Below, in pieces: positions 25,401 to 37,100 of a DNA stretch of 64,000 nt. The notes below the pieces were generated by a model that was given only the letters and a program-made list of their open reading frames with translations, ran no database searches and had not been told where the DNA came from. Position numbers and translations under genes: made by a program. The first letter of the stretch is position 1, and each line of letters begins with the position of its first letter. Source of the stretch: Sacculina carcini (taxonomy: Eukaryota > Arthropoda > Thecostraca > Sacculinidae); NCBI GenBank assembly GCA_916048095.2, contig OU696578.1, forward strand, positions 12,501-76,500, in the 5' to 3' direction.

Positions 25401-25782
25401 TGCGGATTGTCACCTCAATCTCATCAACAGAGTTGTTAGAACTTGCAAGTTCCTCTGTGGTGACTTGGTTCTTGGTGATCTTTGCCATCGTCGAAAGGTC
25501 AGCAGTGTGTGCATGCTGTACAAGATCAAGCACAACGACCATCATCCGATGAGCAAGTCAATTCCTGATGATTTCGTGGCAGCAAGAAGCACACGGTTTA
25601 CATCCAAACAGCATTCCCAGTGCATGGCTCCAATTCGTTGTCGTACAAAACAATTCCAACGTTGCTTTCTTCCGGCCACTGTGTCTACTTGGAACACGTT
25701 GAAGGAGGAGGCTTTCTTGCAGAGCAATTTGAACAAATTCAAGGCCAAAGTAAATGAAATGCTACTGAAAGAGCGGAATTGA
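22486..25782 (+). CDS. LINE polyprotein: 2A leader, APE endonuclease, reverse transcriptase
   Basis: This ORF of 1098 aa, counted from the first ATG (22486), encodes the enzymes for target-primed reverse transcription. The frame opens after TAA at 22474. The ATG context is weak (-3 T), and the true start could be a later Met such as 82 (22729). Residues 82-145 are a Cys/Val/Leu-rich hydrophobic leader. A 2A motif follows, with D158, E160, N162, P163, G164 and P165. The APE-type endonuclease spans about 171-392, with N179 in ANIRG, E204 in CAETL, Y279, D313 and N315 in VGDMNAH, and S381-D382-H383. The reverse transcriptase spans about 597-920, with NYRPISI at 671-677, D743 in QLDFSAAFD, SGVPQGSVLGP at 798-808, YADD with D831 and D832, and LGVHVDSKLTF. 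The C-terminal domain includes EYCAPVW and CMLYKI. There is no RNase H or CCHC knuckle. All key residues are present, so the enzyme could be active. Confidence 0.95.
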   Translation: MDICIIFCLMSVLLMWRAENCSPAPTANGRFSRFPSAPSSFLALRCQLILCCSHTLSLWSPIGHFALRYVFNNELSINCSHMCFLVFFLCVYLCVCLLCIVCVVCLFFVVKFRMHVLCVVFLCSHASCIMCLLVCLLCVVCVPSHTVDLSFLLMMCGDVEMNPGPARPQKRFSNILFANIRGLYKNIRDLTAASRSKDIVICAETLVSDYRDQSELLMPGFSKPLLIKRDSKNRRRGMAVYVRKGFSATRITAHDCTCHEFMLLRVNTALMNFYIFGAYRNPDSNDSIYECLLSAMSTIQEKDTKSAFVFVGDMNAHHREWLLSTSPTDAHGRAAYDFCNISGCSQMVSGPTHQAGNCLDLVMTDVSDIVSVSVEAPIGSSDHSSLSVKLTLRQKVSPYTISRLVHMKNNVDWVKVNDELKAIKVSNLQQKECPIDALNKYITDVISRRVPTKKLRFRSDDKAWFTNECRSARESKQEAYHKWLQSRSADSWNVYTEARRHAEHVYSEAETRHSKKLAEKLTSANDAHKWWSTLKSSVFGHDLSVPPLFSANGELKINPTEKAELLMDYFNTKQCQGSIPSDDSSVLAPKIKGIAFRSREVANLMKDLDAHGGTDPLNMFPLFFKNTADTLAPKLSALFRRLMKTGSFPSCWRVANITPIPKGTNSADVANYRPISITPILSKIFEHLISSRLSKYLESNNLLSENQFAYRKKLSTTDALLTITHELQQVLDKGSEAWIVQLDFSAAFDRVSHQGLLQKLRKIGVGGRLLSVLHQFLSNRVQRVAIDGAYSGWQSIASGVPQGSVLGPILFNIYTADLYTTTRSPVYGYADDITLMAVISSPSDRPQVRQTVNDDLSSVLKWCERWNMMLNTSKSKCLLVSRSRTVQPSHGAILINDAQLNVCDELKILGVHVDSKLTFESHIRKLVCSASRKLGIIRKAYRMFGSSTISKSCFRCFILPILEYCAPVWSSAADCHLNLINRVVRTCKFLCGDLVLGDLCHRRKVSSVCMLYKIKHNDHHPMSKSIPDDFVAARSTRFTSKQHSQCMAPIRCRTKQFQRCFLPATVSTWNTLKEEAFLQSNLNKFKAKVNEMLLKERN
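22731..22912 (+). other. GT-rich tract encoding the hydrophobic leader
   Basis: This roughly 180-bp stretch is low in complexity, dominated by tgtg, tttg and ttgt words. It encodes the run of Cys, Val, Leu and Phe before the 2A motif. Another forward frame over the same bases is also open and hydrophobic (from 22719 to 22964), which shows that base composition alone could create this character. It may therefore be a signal-anchor segment, or a simple-sequence expansion within the ORF. Confidence 0.6.
22954..22980 (+). other. 2A ribosome-skipping motif (GDVEMNPGP)
   Basis: The encoded residues fit the 2A consensus D(V/I)ExNPGP at every fixed position and are preceded by a short hydrophobic stretch (DLSFLLMMC), as in active 2A peptides. 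In known 2A sequences the ribosome fails to join the last Gly and Pro, releasing the upstream product and continuing downstream. Here that would separate a leader of up to 164 residues from a 934-residue EN-RT protein beginning with Pro. 2A peptides are known in picornaviruses and in some non-LTR retrotransposons of trypanosomes, sea urchin, amphioxus and other animals. Activity here is inferred. Confidence 0.9.
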
Positions 25783-25950
25783 CTGTTGAGTCTTATTAAT
25801 TGTATATTTATTCATATTTATTGTTATTTATTCATGCTTATTGTTATTTATTTTCTATTTATTTATATTTATTCCTATTTTACTCTCTATTTATTACTAT
25901 TTATCATTGGTTGTTGTTATTTATTAAATTATACTTTTACTCAGTGTTGG

Positions 25951-26160
25951 CTGTTGTTGTTTATTGAATCATATTTATTGTTGTTGCTGTTTATTGAGTC
26001 ATATTTATTGTTGTTGTTGTTTATTGAATCATATTTATTGTTGTTTCTGTTTATTGAATCATATTTATTGTTGTTGTTGTTTATTGAATCATATTTATTG
26101 GTGTTATTGTTTATTGAATCATATTTATTTGTGTTGTTGTTACTTATTGAATCATATTTA
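25951..26160 (+). repeat. 30-bp minisatellite in the LINE 3'UTR (about 7 copies)
   Basis: Copies start at about 25951, 25981, 26011, 26041, 26071, 26101 and 26131. Each combines a (ttg)n-like part with the core ttattgaatcatattta. The early copies have exactly 30-bp spacing and the last is slightly longer. Single-base differences between copies, such as ttattgagtc in the second, show some divergence. Confidence 0.9.
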
Positions 26161-26463
26161 TATTTATTGTTGGATGTTTCTTTTTTGAATCATATGTATT
26201 GTTCTTGATTGTTATTTATTACTTATTCATTAATATTTATTCTTATTTATTGATGGCTGTTTTTTAATGAATCACATATTTATTGTTGATTGTTATTATT
26301 TATTGAGGAACGTGGGCGGAGTGACATTATGGATTGTTATCGGATGATGGTTTATTATTTATTGTTATTTATTTATTATTTTCTTTCCAACTCTCTTTCT
26401 AGACTTATTTCTCTTCGAACTCTCTTTCTGTCTTAATCTTTTGGGCGCTTCCGGTACATGGGG

Positions 26464-26493
26464 CCACCTTAGGGTGGTAATAGTGCTTGCACT
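26464..26493 (+). other. Two adjacent 3' hairpins near the LINE tail
   Basis: CCACC at 26464-26468 pairs with GGTGG at 26473-26477 around a TTAG loop. Then AGTGC at 26482-26486 pairs with GCACT at 26489-26493 around a TT gap. They lie about 30 bp before the TAA tail. Stem-loops in this place are the known template-recognition element of several LINEs, for example eel UnaL2. A role in reverse transcriptase recognition is inferred. Confidence 0.6.
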
Positions 26494-26522
26494 CTTCCCA
26501 TGCTACTGGATTTGCCTGTAAT

Positions 26523-26546
26523 TAATAATAATAATAATAATAATAA
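26523..26546 (+). repeat. (TAA)8 tail of the LINE
   Basis: Eight TAA units follow tgtaat at the element's 3' end and run straight into the satellite sequence cacttagg. The last TAA could equally be part of the target (taaca). A short-repeat tail in place of poly(A) is typical of several Jockey/CR1/I-group LINEs. Confidence 0.9.
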
Positions 26547-26548
26547 CA
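26544..26548. other. Right flank of the LINE, candidate target-site duplication taaca
   Basis: This is the right-hand copy of taaca, overlapping the last TAA of the tail. After it the array continues with two A units and the landmark cttggggtaca at 26571. Three A units lie left of the LINE, so 3 + 2 gives the same five A units seen at the empty paralogous site 18349-18403. Confidence 0.5.
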
Positions 26549-29500
26549 CTTAGGTAACACTTAGGTAACACTTGGGGTACACTTAGGTAACACTTAGGTA
26601 ACACTTAGGTAACACTTAGGTAACACTTAGGTAACACTTAGGTAACACTTAGGGCACACTTAGGTAACACTTAGGTAACACTTAGGTAACACTTAGGTAA
26701 CACTTAGGTAACACTTAGGTAACACTTAGGTAACACTTAGGGTACACTTAGGTAACACTTAGGGCACACTTAGGTAACACTTAGGTAACAATGAGGGTAC
26801 ACTTAGGTAACACTTAGGGCACACTTAGGCAACACTTAGGGCATACTTAGGTAACACTTAGGGCACACTTAGGTAACACTTAGGGCACACTTAGGTAACA
26901 CTTAGGGCACACTTAGGTAACACTTAGGGCACACTTAGGTAACACTTAGGGCACACTTAGGTAACACTTAGGGCACACTTAGGTAACACTTAGGGCACAC
27001 TTAGGTAACACTTAGGGCACACTTAGGTAACACTTAGGGCATACTTAGGTAACACTTAGGGCACACTTAGGTAACACTTAGGGCACACTTAGGTAACACT
27101 TAGGGCACACTTAGGCAACACTTAGGGCATACTTAGTTAACACTTAGGGCACACTTAGGTAACACTTAGGGCACACTTAGGTAACACTTAGGGTACACTT
27201 AGGTAACACTTAGGGCACACTTAGGTAACACTTAGGGCACACTTAGGCAACACTTAGGGCATACTTAGGTAACACTTAGGGCACACTTAGGTAACACTTA
27301 GGGCACATTTAGGTAACACTTAGGGCACACTTAGGTAACACTTAGGGCACACTTAGGTAACACTTAGGGCACACTTAGGTAACACTTAGGGCACACTTAG
27401 GTAACACTTAGGGCACACTTAGGTAACACTTAGGGCACACTTAGGTAACACTTAGGGCATACTTAGGTAACACTTAGGGCACACTTAGGTAACACTTAGG
27501 GCACACTTAGGTAACACTTAGGGCACACTTAGGTAACACTTAGGGCACACTTACGTAACACTTAGGTAACACTTAGGTAACACTTAGGTAACACTTAGGG
27601 TACACTTAGGTAACACTTAGGTAACACTTAGGTAACACTTAGGTAACACTTAGGTAACACTTAGGTAACACTTAGGTAACACTTAGGTAACACTTAGGTA
27701 ACACTTAGGTAACACTTAGGGTACACTTAGGTAACACTTAGGGCTCACTTAGGTAACACTTAGGGCATACTTAGGTAACACTTAGGGCACACTTAGGTAA
27801 CACTTAGGTAACACTTAGGGTACACTTAGGTAACACTTAGGGCACACTTACGTAACACTTAGGTAACACTTAGGTAACACTTAGGGCACACTTAGGTAAC
27901 ACTTAGGTAACACTTAGGTAACACTTAGGGCACACTTAGGTAACACTTAGGGCACACTTACGTAACACTTAGGTAACACTTAGGTAACACTTAGGGCACA
28001 CTTAGGTAACACTTAGGTAACACTTAGGTAACACTTAGGGCACACTTAGGTAACACTTAGGGCACACTTACGTAACACTTAGGTAACACTTAGGTAACAC
28101 TTAGGTAACACTTAGGGCACACTTAGGTAACACTTAGGTAACACTTAGGTAACACTTAGGGCACACTTAGGTAACACTTAGGGCACACTTAGGTAACACT
28201 TAGGGCACACTTAGGTAACACTTAGGGCACACTTAGGTAACACTTAGGGCACACTTAGGGTACACTTAGGGCACACTTAGGTAACACTTAGGTAACACTT
28301 AGGGCACACTTAGGTAACACTTAGGGCACACTTAGGTAACACTTAGGTAACACTTAGGGCACACTTAGGTAACACTTAGGGCACACTTAGGTAACACTTA
28401 GGGCACACTTAGGTAACACTTAGGGCACACTTAGGTAACACTTAGGGCAAACTTAGGTAACACTTAGGGCACACTTAGGTAACACTTAGGGCACACTTAG
28501 GTAACACTTAGGGCACACTTAGGTAACACTTAGGTAACACTTAGGTAACACTTAGGTAACACTTAGGTAACACTTGGGGTACACTTAGGTAACACTTAGG
28601 TAACACTTAGGTAACACTTAGGTAACACTTAGGTAACACTTAGGTAACACTTAGGGCACACTTAGGTAACACTTAGGTAACACTTAGGTAACACTTAGGT
28701 AACACTTAGGTAACACTTAGGTAACACTTAGGTAACACTTAGGGTACACTTAGGTAACACTTAGGGCACACTTAGGTAACACTTAGGGCATACTTAGGTA
28801 ACACTTAGGGCACACTTAGGTAACACTTAGGGCACACTTAGGTAACACTTAGGGTACACTTAGGTAACACTTAGGGCACACTTAGGTAACACTTAGGGCA
28901 CACTTAGGCAACACTTAGCGCATACTTAGGCAACACTTAGGGCATACTTAGGTAACACTTAGGGCACACTTAGGTAACACTTAGGGCACACTTAGGTAAC
29001 ACTTAGGGCACACTTAGGTAACACTTAGGGCACAATTAGGTAACACTTAGGTAACACTTAGGTAACACTTAGGTAACACTTAGGTAACACTTAGGTAACA
29101 CTTAGGGTACACTTAGGTAACACTTAGGGCACACTTAGGTAACACTTAGGGCACACTTAGGTAACACTTAGGGTACACTTAGGTAACACTTAGGGCACAC
29201 TTAGGTAACACTTAGGGCACACTTAGGCAACACTTAGGGCATACTTAGGCAACACTTAGGGCATACTTAGGTAACACTTAAGGCACACTTAGGTAACACT
29301 TAGGGCACACTTAGGTAACACTTAGGGTACACTTAGGTAACACTTAGGGCACACTTATGTAACACTTAGGGCACACTTAGGTAACACTTAGGTCACACTT
29401 AGGTAACACTTAGGGCATACTTAGGTAAAACTTAGGGCACACTTAGGTAACACTTAGGTAACACTTAGGGCACACTTAGGTAACACTTAGGTAACACTTA

Positions 29501-32500
29501 GGTAACACTTAGGTAACACTTAGGTAACACTTGGGGTACACTTAGGTAACACTTAGGTAACACTTAGGTAACACTTAGGTAACACTTAGGTAACACTTAG
29601 GTAACACTTAGGGCACACTTAGGTAACACTTAGGTAACACTTAGGTAACACTTAGGTAACACTTAGGTAACACTTAGGTAACACTTAGGTAACACTTAGG
29701 GTACACTTAGGTAACACTTAGGGCACACTTAGGTAACACTTAGGTAACACTGAGGGTACACTTAGGTAACACTTAGGGCACACTTAGGCAACACTTAGGG
29801 CATACTTAGGTAAAACTTAGGGCACACTTAGGTAACACTTAGGTAACACTTAGGTAACACTTAGGGCACACTTAGGTAACACTTAGGTAACACTTAGGTA
29901 ACACTTAGGTAACACTTGGGGTACACTTAGGTAACACTTAGGTAACACTTAGGTAACACTTAGGTAACACTTAGGTAACACTTAGGTAACACTTAGGGCA
30001 CACTTAGGTAACACTTAGGTAACACTTAGGTAACACTTAGGTAACACTTAGGTAACACTTAGGTAACACTTAGGTAACACTTAGGGTACACTTAGGTAAC
30101 ACTTAGGGCACACTTAGGTAACACTTAGGTAACAATGAGGGTACACTTAGGTAACACTTAGGGCACACTTAGGCAACACTTAGGGCATACTTAGGTAACA
30201 CTTAGGGCACACTTAGGTAACACTTAGGGCACACTTAGGTAACACTTAGGGCACACTTAGGTAACACTTAGGGCACACTTAGGTAACACTTAGGGCACAC
30301 TTAGGTAACACTTAGGGCACACTTAGGTAACACTTAGGGCACACTTAGGTAACACTTAGGGCACACTTAGGTAACACTTAGGGCATACTTAGGTAACACT
30401 TAGGGCACACTTAGGTAACACTTAGGGCACACTTAGGTAACACTTAGGGCACACTTAGGTAACACTTAGGGCACACTTACGTAACACTTAGGTAACACTT
30501 AGGTAACACTTAGGTAACACTTAGGGTACACTTAGGTAACACTTAGGTAACACTTAGGTAACACTTAGGTAACACTTAGGTAACACTTAGGTAACACTTA
30601 GGTAACACTTAGGTAACACTTAGGTAACACTTAGGGTACACTTAGGTAACACTTAGGTAACACTTAGGGCACACTTAGGCAACACTTAGGGCACACTTAG
30701 GTAACACTTAGGGCACACTTAGGTAACACTTAGGGCACATTTAGGTAACACTTAGGGCACACTTAGGTAACACTTAGGGCACACTTAGGTAACACTTAGG
30801 TAACACTTAGGTAACACTTAGGTAACACTTAGGTAACACTTAGGTAACACTTAGGGTACACTTAGGTAACACTTAGGGCACACTTAGGTAACACTTAGGT
30901 AACACTGAGGGTACACTTAGGTAACACTTAGGGCACACTTAGGTAACACTTAGGGCACACTTAGGTAACACTTAGGGCACATTTAGGTAACACTTAGGGC
31001 ACACTTAGGTAACACTTAGGGCACACTTAGGTAACACTTAGGTAACACTTAGGTAACACTTAGGTAACACTTAGGTAACACTTAGGTAACACTTAGGGTA
31101 CACTTAGGTAACACTTAGGGCACACTTAGGTAACACTTAGGGCACACTTAGGTAACACTTAGGGCATACTTAGGTAACACTTAGGGCACACTTAGGTAAC
31201 ACTTAGGGCACACTTAGGTAACACTTAGGGCACACTTAGGTAACACTTAGGGCACACTTAGGTAACACTTAGGGTACACTTAGGTAACACTTAGGGCACA
31301 CTTAGGTAACACTTAGGGCACACTTAGGCAACACTTAGCGCATACTTAGGCAACACTTAGGGCATACTTAGGTAACACTTAGGGCACACTTAGGTAACAC
31401 TTAGGGCACACTTAGGTAACACTTAGGGCACACTTAGGTAACACTTAGGGCACAATTAGGTAACACTTAGGTAACACTTAGGTAACACTTAGGTAACACT
31501 TAGGTAACACTTAGGTAACACTTAGGGTACACTTAGGTAACACTTAGGGCACACTTAGGTAACACTTAGGGCACACTTAGGTAACACTTAGGGTACACTT
31601 AGGTAACACTTAGGGCACACTTAGGTAACACTTAGGGCACACTTAGGTAACACTTAGGGCACACTTAGGCAACACTTAGGGCATACTTAGGTAACACTTA
31701 AGGCACACTTAGGTAACACTTAGGGCACACTTAGGTAACACTTAGGGCACACTTAGGTAACACTTAGGGCACACTTATGTAACACTTAGGGCACACTTAG
31801 GTAACACTTAGGTCACACTTAGGTAACACTTAGGGCATACTTAGGTAAAACTTAGGGCACACTTAGGTAACACTTAGGTAACACTTAGGGCACACTTAGG
31901 TAACACTTAGGTAACACTTAGGTAACACTTAGGTAACACTTAGGTAACACTTGGGGTACACTTAGGTAACACTTAGGTAACACTTAGGTAACACTTAGGT
32001 AACACTTAGGTAACACTTAGGTAACACTTAGGGCACACTTAGGTAACACTTAGGTAACACTTAGGTAACACTTAGGTAACACTTAGGTAACACTTAGGTA
32101 ACACTTAGGTAACACTTAGGGTACACTTAGGTAACACTTAGGGCACACTTAGGTAACACTTAGGTAACACTTAGGGTACACTTAGGTAACACTTAGGGCA
32201 CACTTAGGCAACACTTAGGGCATACTTAGGTAAAACTTAGGGCACACTTAGGTAACACTTAGGTAACACTTAGGGCACACATAGGTAACACTTAGGTAAC
32301 ACTTAGGTAACACTTAGGTAACACTTAGGTAACACTTAGGGTACACTTAGGTAACACTTAGGTAACACTTAGGTAACACTTAGGTAACACTTAGGTAACA
32401 CTTAGGTAACACTTAGGGCACACTTAGGTAACACTTAGGTAACACTTAGGTAACACTTAGGTAACACTTAGGTAACACTTAGGTAACACTTAGGTAACAC

Positions 32501-34182
32501 TTAGGGTACACTTAGGTAACACTTAGGGCACACTTAGGTAACACTTAGGTAACAATGAGGGTACACTTAGGTAACACTTAGGGCACACTTAGGCAACACT
32601 TAGGGCATACTTAGGTAACACTTAGGGCACACTTAGGTAACACTTAGGGCACACTTAGGTAACACTTAGGGCACACTTAGGTAACACTTAGGGCACACTT
32701 AGGTAACACTTAGGGCACACTTAGGCAACACTTAGGGCATACTTAGGTAACACTTAGGGCACACTTAGGTAACACTTAGGGCACACTTAGGTAACACTTA
32801 GGGCACACTTAGGTAACACTTAGGGCACACTTAGGTAACACTTAGGGCACACTTAGGTAACACTTAGGGCACACTTAGGTAACACTTAGGGCACACTTAG
32901 GTAACACTTAGGGCACACTTAGGTAACACTTAGGGCATACTTAGGTAACACTTAGGGCACACTTAGGTAACACTTAGGGCACACTTAGGTAACACTTAGG
33001 GCACACTTAGGCAACACTTAGGGCATACTTAGTTAACACTTAGGGCACACTTAGGTAACACTTAGGGCACACTTAGGTAACACTTAGGGCACACTTAGGT
33101 AACACTTAGGGCACACTTAGGTAACACTTAGGGCATACTTAGGTAACACTTAGGGCACACTTAGGTAACACTTAGGGCACACTTAGGTAACACTTAGGGC
33201 ACACTTAGGTAACACTTAGGGCACACTTACGTAACACTTAGGTAACACTTAGGTAACACTTAGGTAACACTTAGGGTACACTTAGGTAACACTTAGGTAA
33301 CACTTAGGTAACACTTAGGTAACACTTAGGTAACACTTAGGTAACACTTAGGTAACACTTAGGTAACACTTAGGTAACACTTAGGTAACACTTAGGGTAC
33401 ACTTAGGTAACACTTAGGGCTCACTTAGGTAACACTTAGGGCATACTTAGGTAACACTTAGGGCACACTTAGGTAACACTTAGGTAACACTTAGGGTACA
33501 CTTAGGTAACACTTAGGGCACACTTACGTAACACTTAGGTAACACTTAGGTAACACTTAGGGCACACTTAGGTAACACTTAGGTAACACTTAGGTAACAC
33601 TTAGGGCACACTTAGGTAACACTTAGGGCACACTTAGGTAACACTTAGGGCACACTTACGTAACACTTAGGTAACACTTAGGTAACACTTAGGTAACACT
33701 TAGGGCACACTTAGGTAACACTTAGGTAACACTTAGGTAACACTTAGGGCACACTTAGGTAACACTTAGGGCACACTTAGGTAACACTTAGGGCACACTT
33801 AGGTAACACTTAGGGCACACTTAGGTAACACTTAGGGCACACTTAGGGTACACTTAGGGCACACTTAGGTAACACTTAGGTAACACTTAGGGCACACTTA
33901 GGTAACACTTAGGGCACACTTAGGTAACACTTAGGGCACACTTAGGTAACACTTAGGTAACACTTAGGGCACACTTAGGTAACACTTAGGGCACACTTAG
34001 GTAACACTTAGGGCACACTTAGGTAACACTTAGGGCACACTTAGGTAACACTTAGGGCAAACTTAGGTAACACTTAGGGCACACTTAGGTAACACTTAGG
34101 GCACACTTAGGTAACACTTAGGGCACACTTAGGTAACACTTAGGTAACACTTAGGTAACACTTAGGTAACACTTAGGTAACA

Positions 34183-37100
34183 CTTGGGGTACACTTAGGT
34201 AACACTTAGGTAACACTTAGGTAACACTTAGGTAACACTTAGGTAACACTTAGGTAACACTTAGGGCACACTTAGGTAACACTTAGGTAACACTTAGGTA
34301 ACACTTAGGTAACACTTAGGTAACACTTAGGTAACACTTAGGTAACACTTAGGGTACACTTAGGTAACACTTAGGGCACACTTAGGTAACACTTAGGTAA
34401 CACTGAGGGTACACTTAGGTAACACTTAGGGCACACTTAGGTAACACTTAGGGCACACTTAGGTAACACTTAGGGCATACTTAGGTAACACTTAGGGCAC
34501 ACTTAGGTAACACTTAGGGCACACTTAGGTAACACTTAGGTAACACTTAGGTAACACTTAGGTAACACTTAGGGCACACTTAGGTAGCACTTAGGGCACA
34601 CTTAGGTAACACTTAGGGCACACTTAGGTAACACTTAGGGCACACTTAGGTAGCACTTAGGGCACACTTAGGGCACACTTAGGGCACACTTAGGGCACAC
34701 TTAGGTAACACTTAGGTAACACTTAGGACACACTTAGGTGACACTTAGGGCACACTTAGGTAACACTTAGGGCATACTTAGGTAACACTTAGGGCACACT
34801 TAGGTAACACTTAGGGCACACTTAGGTAACACTTAGGGCACACTTAGGTAACACTTAGGGCACACTTAGGTAACACTTAGGGCACACTTAGGTAACACTT
34901 AGGGCACACTTAGGTAACACTTAGGGCACACTTAGGTAACACTTAGGTAACACTTAGGGCACACTTAGGTAACACTTAGGGCACACTTAGGTAACACTTA
35001 GGTAACACTTAGGTAACACTTAGGGCACATTTAGGTAACACTTAGGGCACACTTAGGTAACACTTAGGGCACACTTAGGTAACACTTAGGTAACACTTAG
35101 GTAACACTTAGGTAACACTTAGGTAACACTTAGGTAACACTTAGGGTACACTTAGGTAACACTTAGGGCACACTTAGGTAACACTTAGGGCACACTTAGG
35201 TAACACTTAGGGCATACTTAGGTAACACTTAGGGCACACTTAGGTAACACTTAGGGCACACTTAGGTAACACTTAGGGCACACTTAGGTAACACTTAGGG
35301 CACACTTAGGTAACACTTAGGGTACACTTAGGTAACACTTAGGGCACACTTAGGTAACACTTAGGGCACACTTAGGCAACACTTAGCGCATACTTAGGCA
35401 ACACTTAGGGCATACTTAGGTAACACTTAGGGCACACTTAGGTAACACTTAGGGCACACTTAGGTAACACTTAGGGCACACTTAGGTAACACTTAGGGCA
35501 CAATTAGGTAACACTTAGGTAACACTTAGGTAACACTTAGGTAACACTTAGGTAACACTTAGGTAACACTTAGGGTACACTTAGGTAACACTTAGGGCAC
35601 ACTTAGGTAACACTTAGGGCACACTTAGGTAACACTTAGGGTACACTTAGGTAACACTTAGGGCACACTTAGGTAACACTTAGGGCACACTTAGGCAACA
35701 CTTAGGGCATACTTAGGCAACACTTAGGGCATACTTAGGTAACACTTAAGGCACACTTAGGTAACACTTAGGGCACACTTAGGTAACACTTAGGGTACAC
35801 TTAGGTAACACTTAGGGCACACTTATGTAACACTTAGGGCACACTTAGGTAACACTTAGGTCACACTTAGGTAACACTTAGGGCATACTTAGGTAAAACT
35901 TAGGGCACACTTAGGTAACACTTAGGTAACACTTAGGGCACACTTAGGTAACACTTAGGTAACACTTAGGTAACACTTAGGTAACACTTAGGTAACACTT
36001 GGGGTACACTTAGGTAACACTTAGGTAACACTTAGGTAACACTTAGGTAACACTTAGGTAACACTTAGGTAACACTTAGGGCACACTTAGGTAACACTTA
36101 GGTAACACTTAGGTAACACTTAGGTAACACTTAGGTAACACTTAGGTAACACTTAGGTAACACTTAGGGTACACTTAGGTAACACTTAGGGCACACTTAG
36201 GTAACACTTAGGTAACACTGAGGGTACACTTAGGTAACACTTAGGGCACACTTAGGCAACACTTAGGGCATACTTAGGTAACACTTAGGGCACACTTAGG
36301 TAACACTTAGGTAACACTTAGGGCACACATAGGTAACACTTAGGTAACACTTAGGTAACACTTAGGTAACACTTAGGTAACACTTAGGGCACACTTAGGT
36401 AACACTTAGGTAACACTTAGGTAACACTTAGGTAACACTTAGGTAACACTTAGGTAACACTTAGGGCACACTTAGGTAACACTTAGGTAACACTTAGGTA
36501 ACACTTAGGTAACACTTAGGTAACACTTAGGTAACACTTAGGTAACACTTAGGGTACACTTAGGTAACACTTAGGGCACACTTAGGTAACACTTAGGTAA
36601 CAATGAGGGTACACTTAGGTAACACTTAGGGCACACTTAGGCAACACTTAGGGCATACTTAGGTAACACTTAGGGCACACTTAGGTAACACTTAGGGCAC
36701 ACTTAGGTAACACTTAGGGCACACTTAGGTAACACTTAGGGCACACTTAGGTAACACTTAGGGCACACTTAGGCAACACTTAGGGCATACTTAGGTAACA
36801 CTTAGGGCACACTTAGGTAACACTTAGGGCACACTTAGGTAACACTTAGGGCACACTTAGGTAACACTTAGGGCACACTTAGGTAACACTTAGGGCACAC
36901 TTAGGTAACACTTAGGGCACACTTAGGTAACACTTAGGGCACACTTAGGTAACACTTAGGGCACACTTAGGTAACACTTAGGGCATACTTAGGTAACACT
37001 TAGGGCACACTTAGGTAACACTTAGGGCACACTTAGGTAACACTTAGGGCACACTTAGGCAACACTTAGGGCATACTTAGTTAACACTTAGGGCACACTT

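Larger units (their letters stand above)
25783..26522 (+). other. LINE 3' untranslated region
   Basis: This AT-rich region between the TGA stop and the TAA tail is full of ttattta and tatttatt words. It contains a 30-bp minisatellite and, near the end, a less AT-rich part (from about 26430) with two hairpins. The open frame across 25786-26208 is a translation of the minisatellite (a repeating FIESYLLLLL-like pattern) and is not called as a gene. Confidence 0.8.
22001..26546 (+). mobile_element. APE-type non-LTR retrotransposon (LINE) with 2A peptide
   Basis: This about 4.5-kb insertion breaks the satellite. It has a 5'UTR of about 485 bp, one long ORF with endonuclease and reverse transcriptase, a 3'UTR of about 740 bp and a (TAA)8 tail. 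There are no terminal repeats. EN plus RT without RNase H, and the presence of 2A, fit the CR1/L2/Rex1/Crack-like side of the Jockey superfamily rather than the I or Ingi clades. The exact clade needs a tree. The ORF has no stop or frameshift, so the copy looks young and probably near full length, though a 5' truncation cannot be excluded without other copies. Compared with empty paralogous satellite sites, the extra DNA is 22001-26548. I see no separate ORF1. Confidence 0.95.

Noticed and set aside
22719-25748. Other open frames of 60-89 codons on both strands within the LINE
   Set aside because: They overlap the long EN-RT frame, lack recognisable motifs and are explained as shadows of it or of the GT-rich tract.
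25786-26208. 140-aa open frame after the LINE ORF
   Set aside because: It is a translation of the 30-bp AT-rich 3'UTR minisatellite, giving a repeating hydrophobic pattern in more than one frame. It has no domain and no support as a gene.
22001-26546. Classification as an I- or Ingi-clade LINE because of the TAA tail
   Set aside because: Those clades usually carry RNase H after the reverse transcriptase. None is visible here, so the CR1/L2/Rex1-like side fits better.
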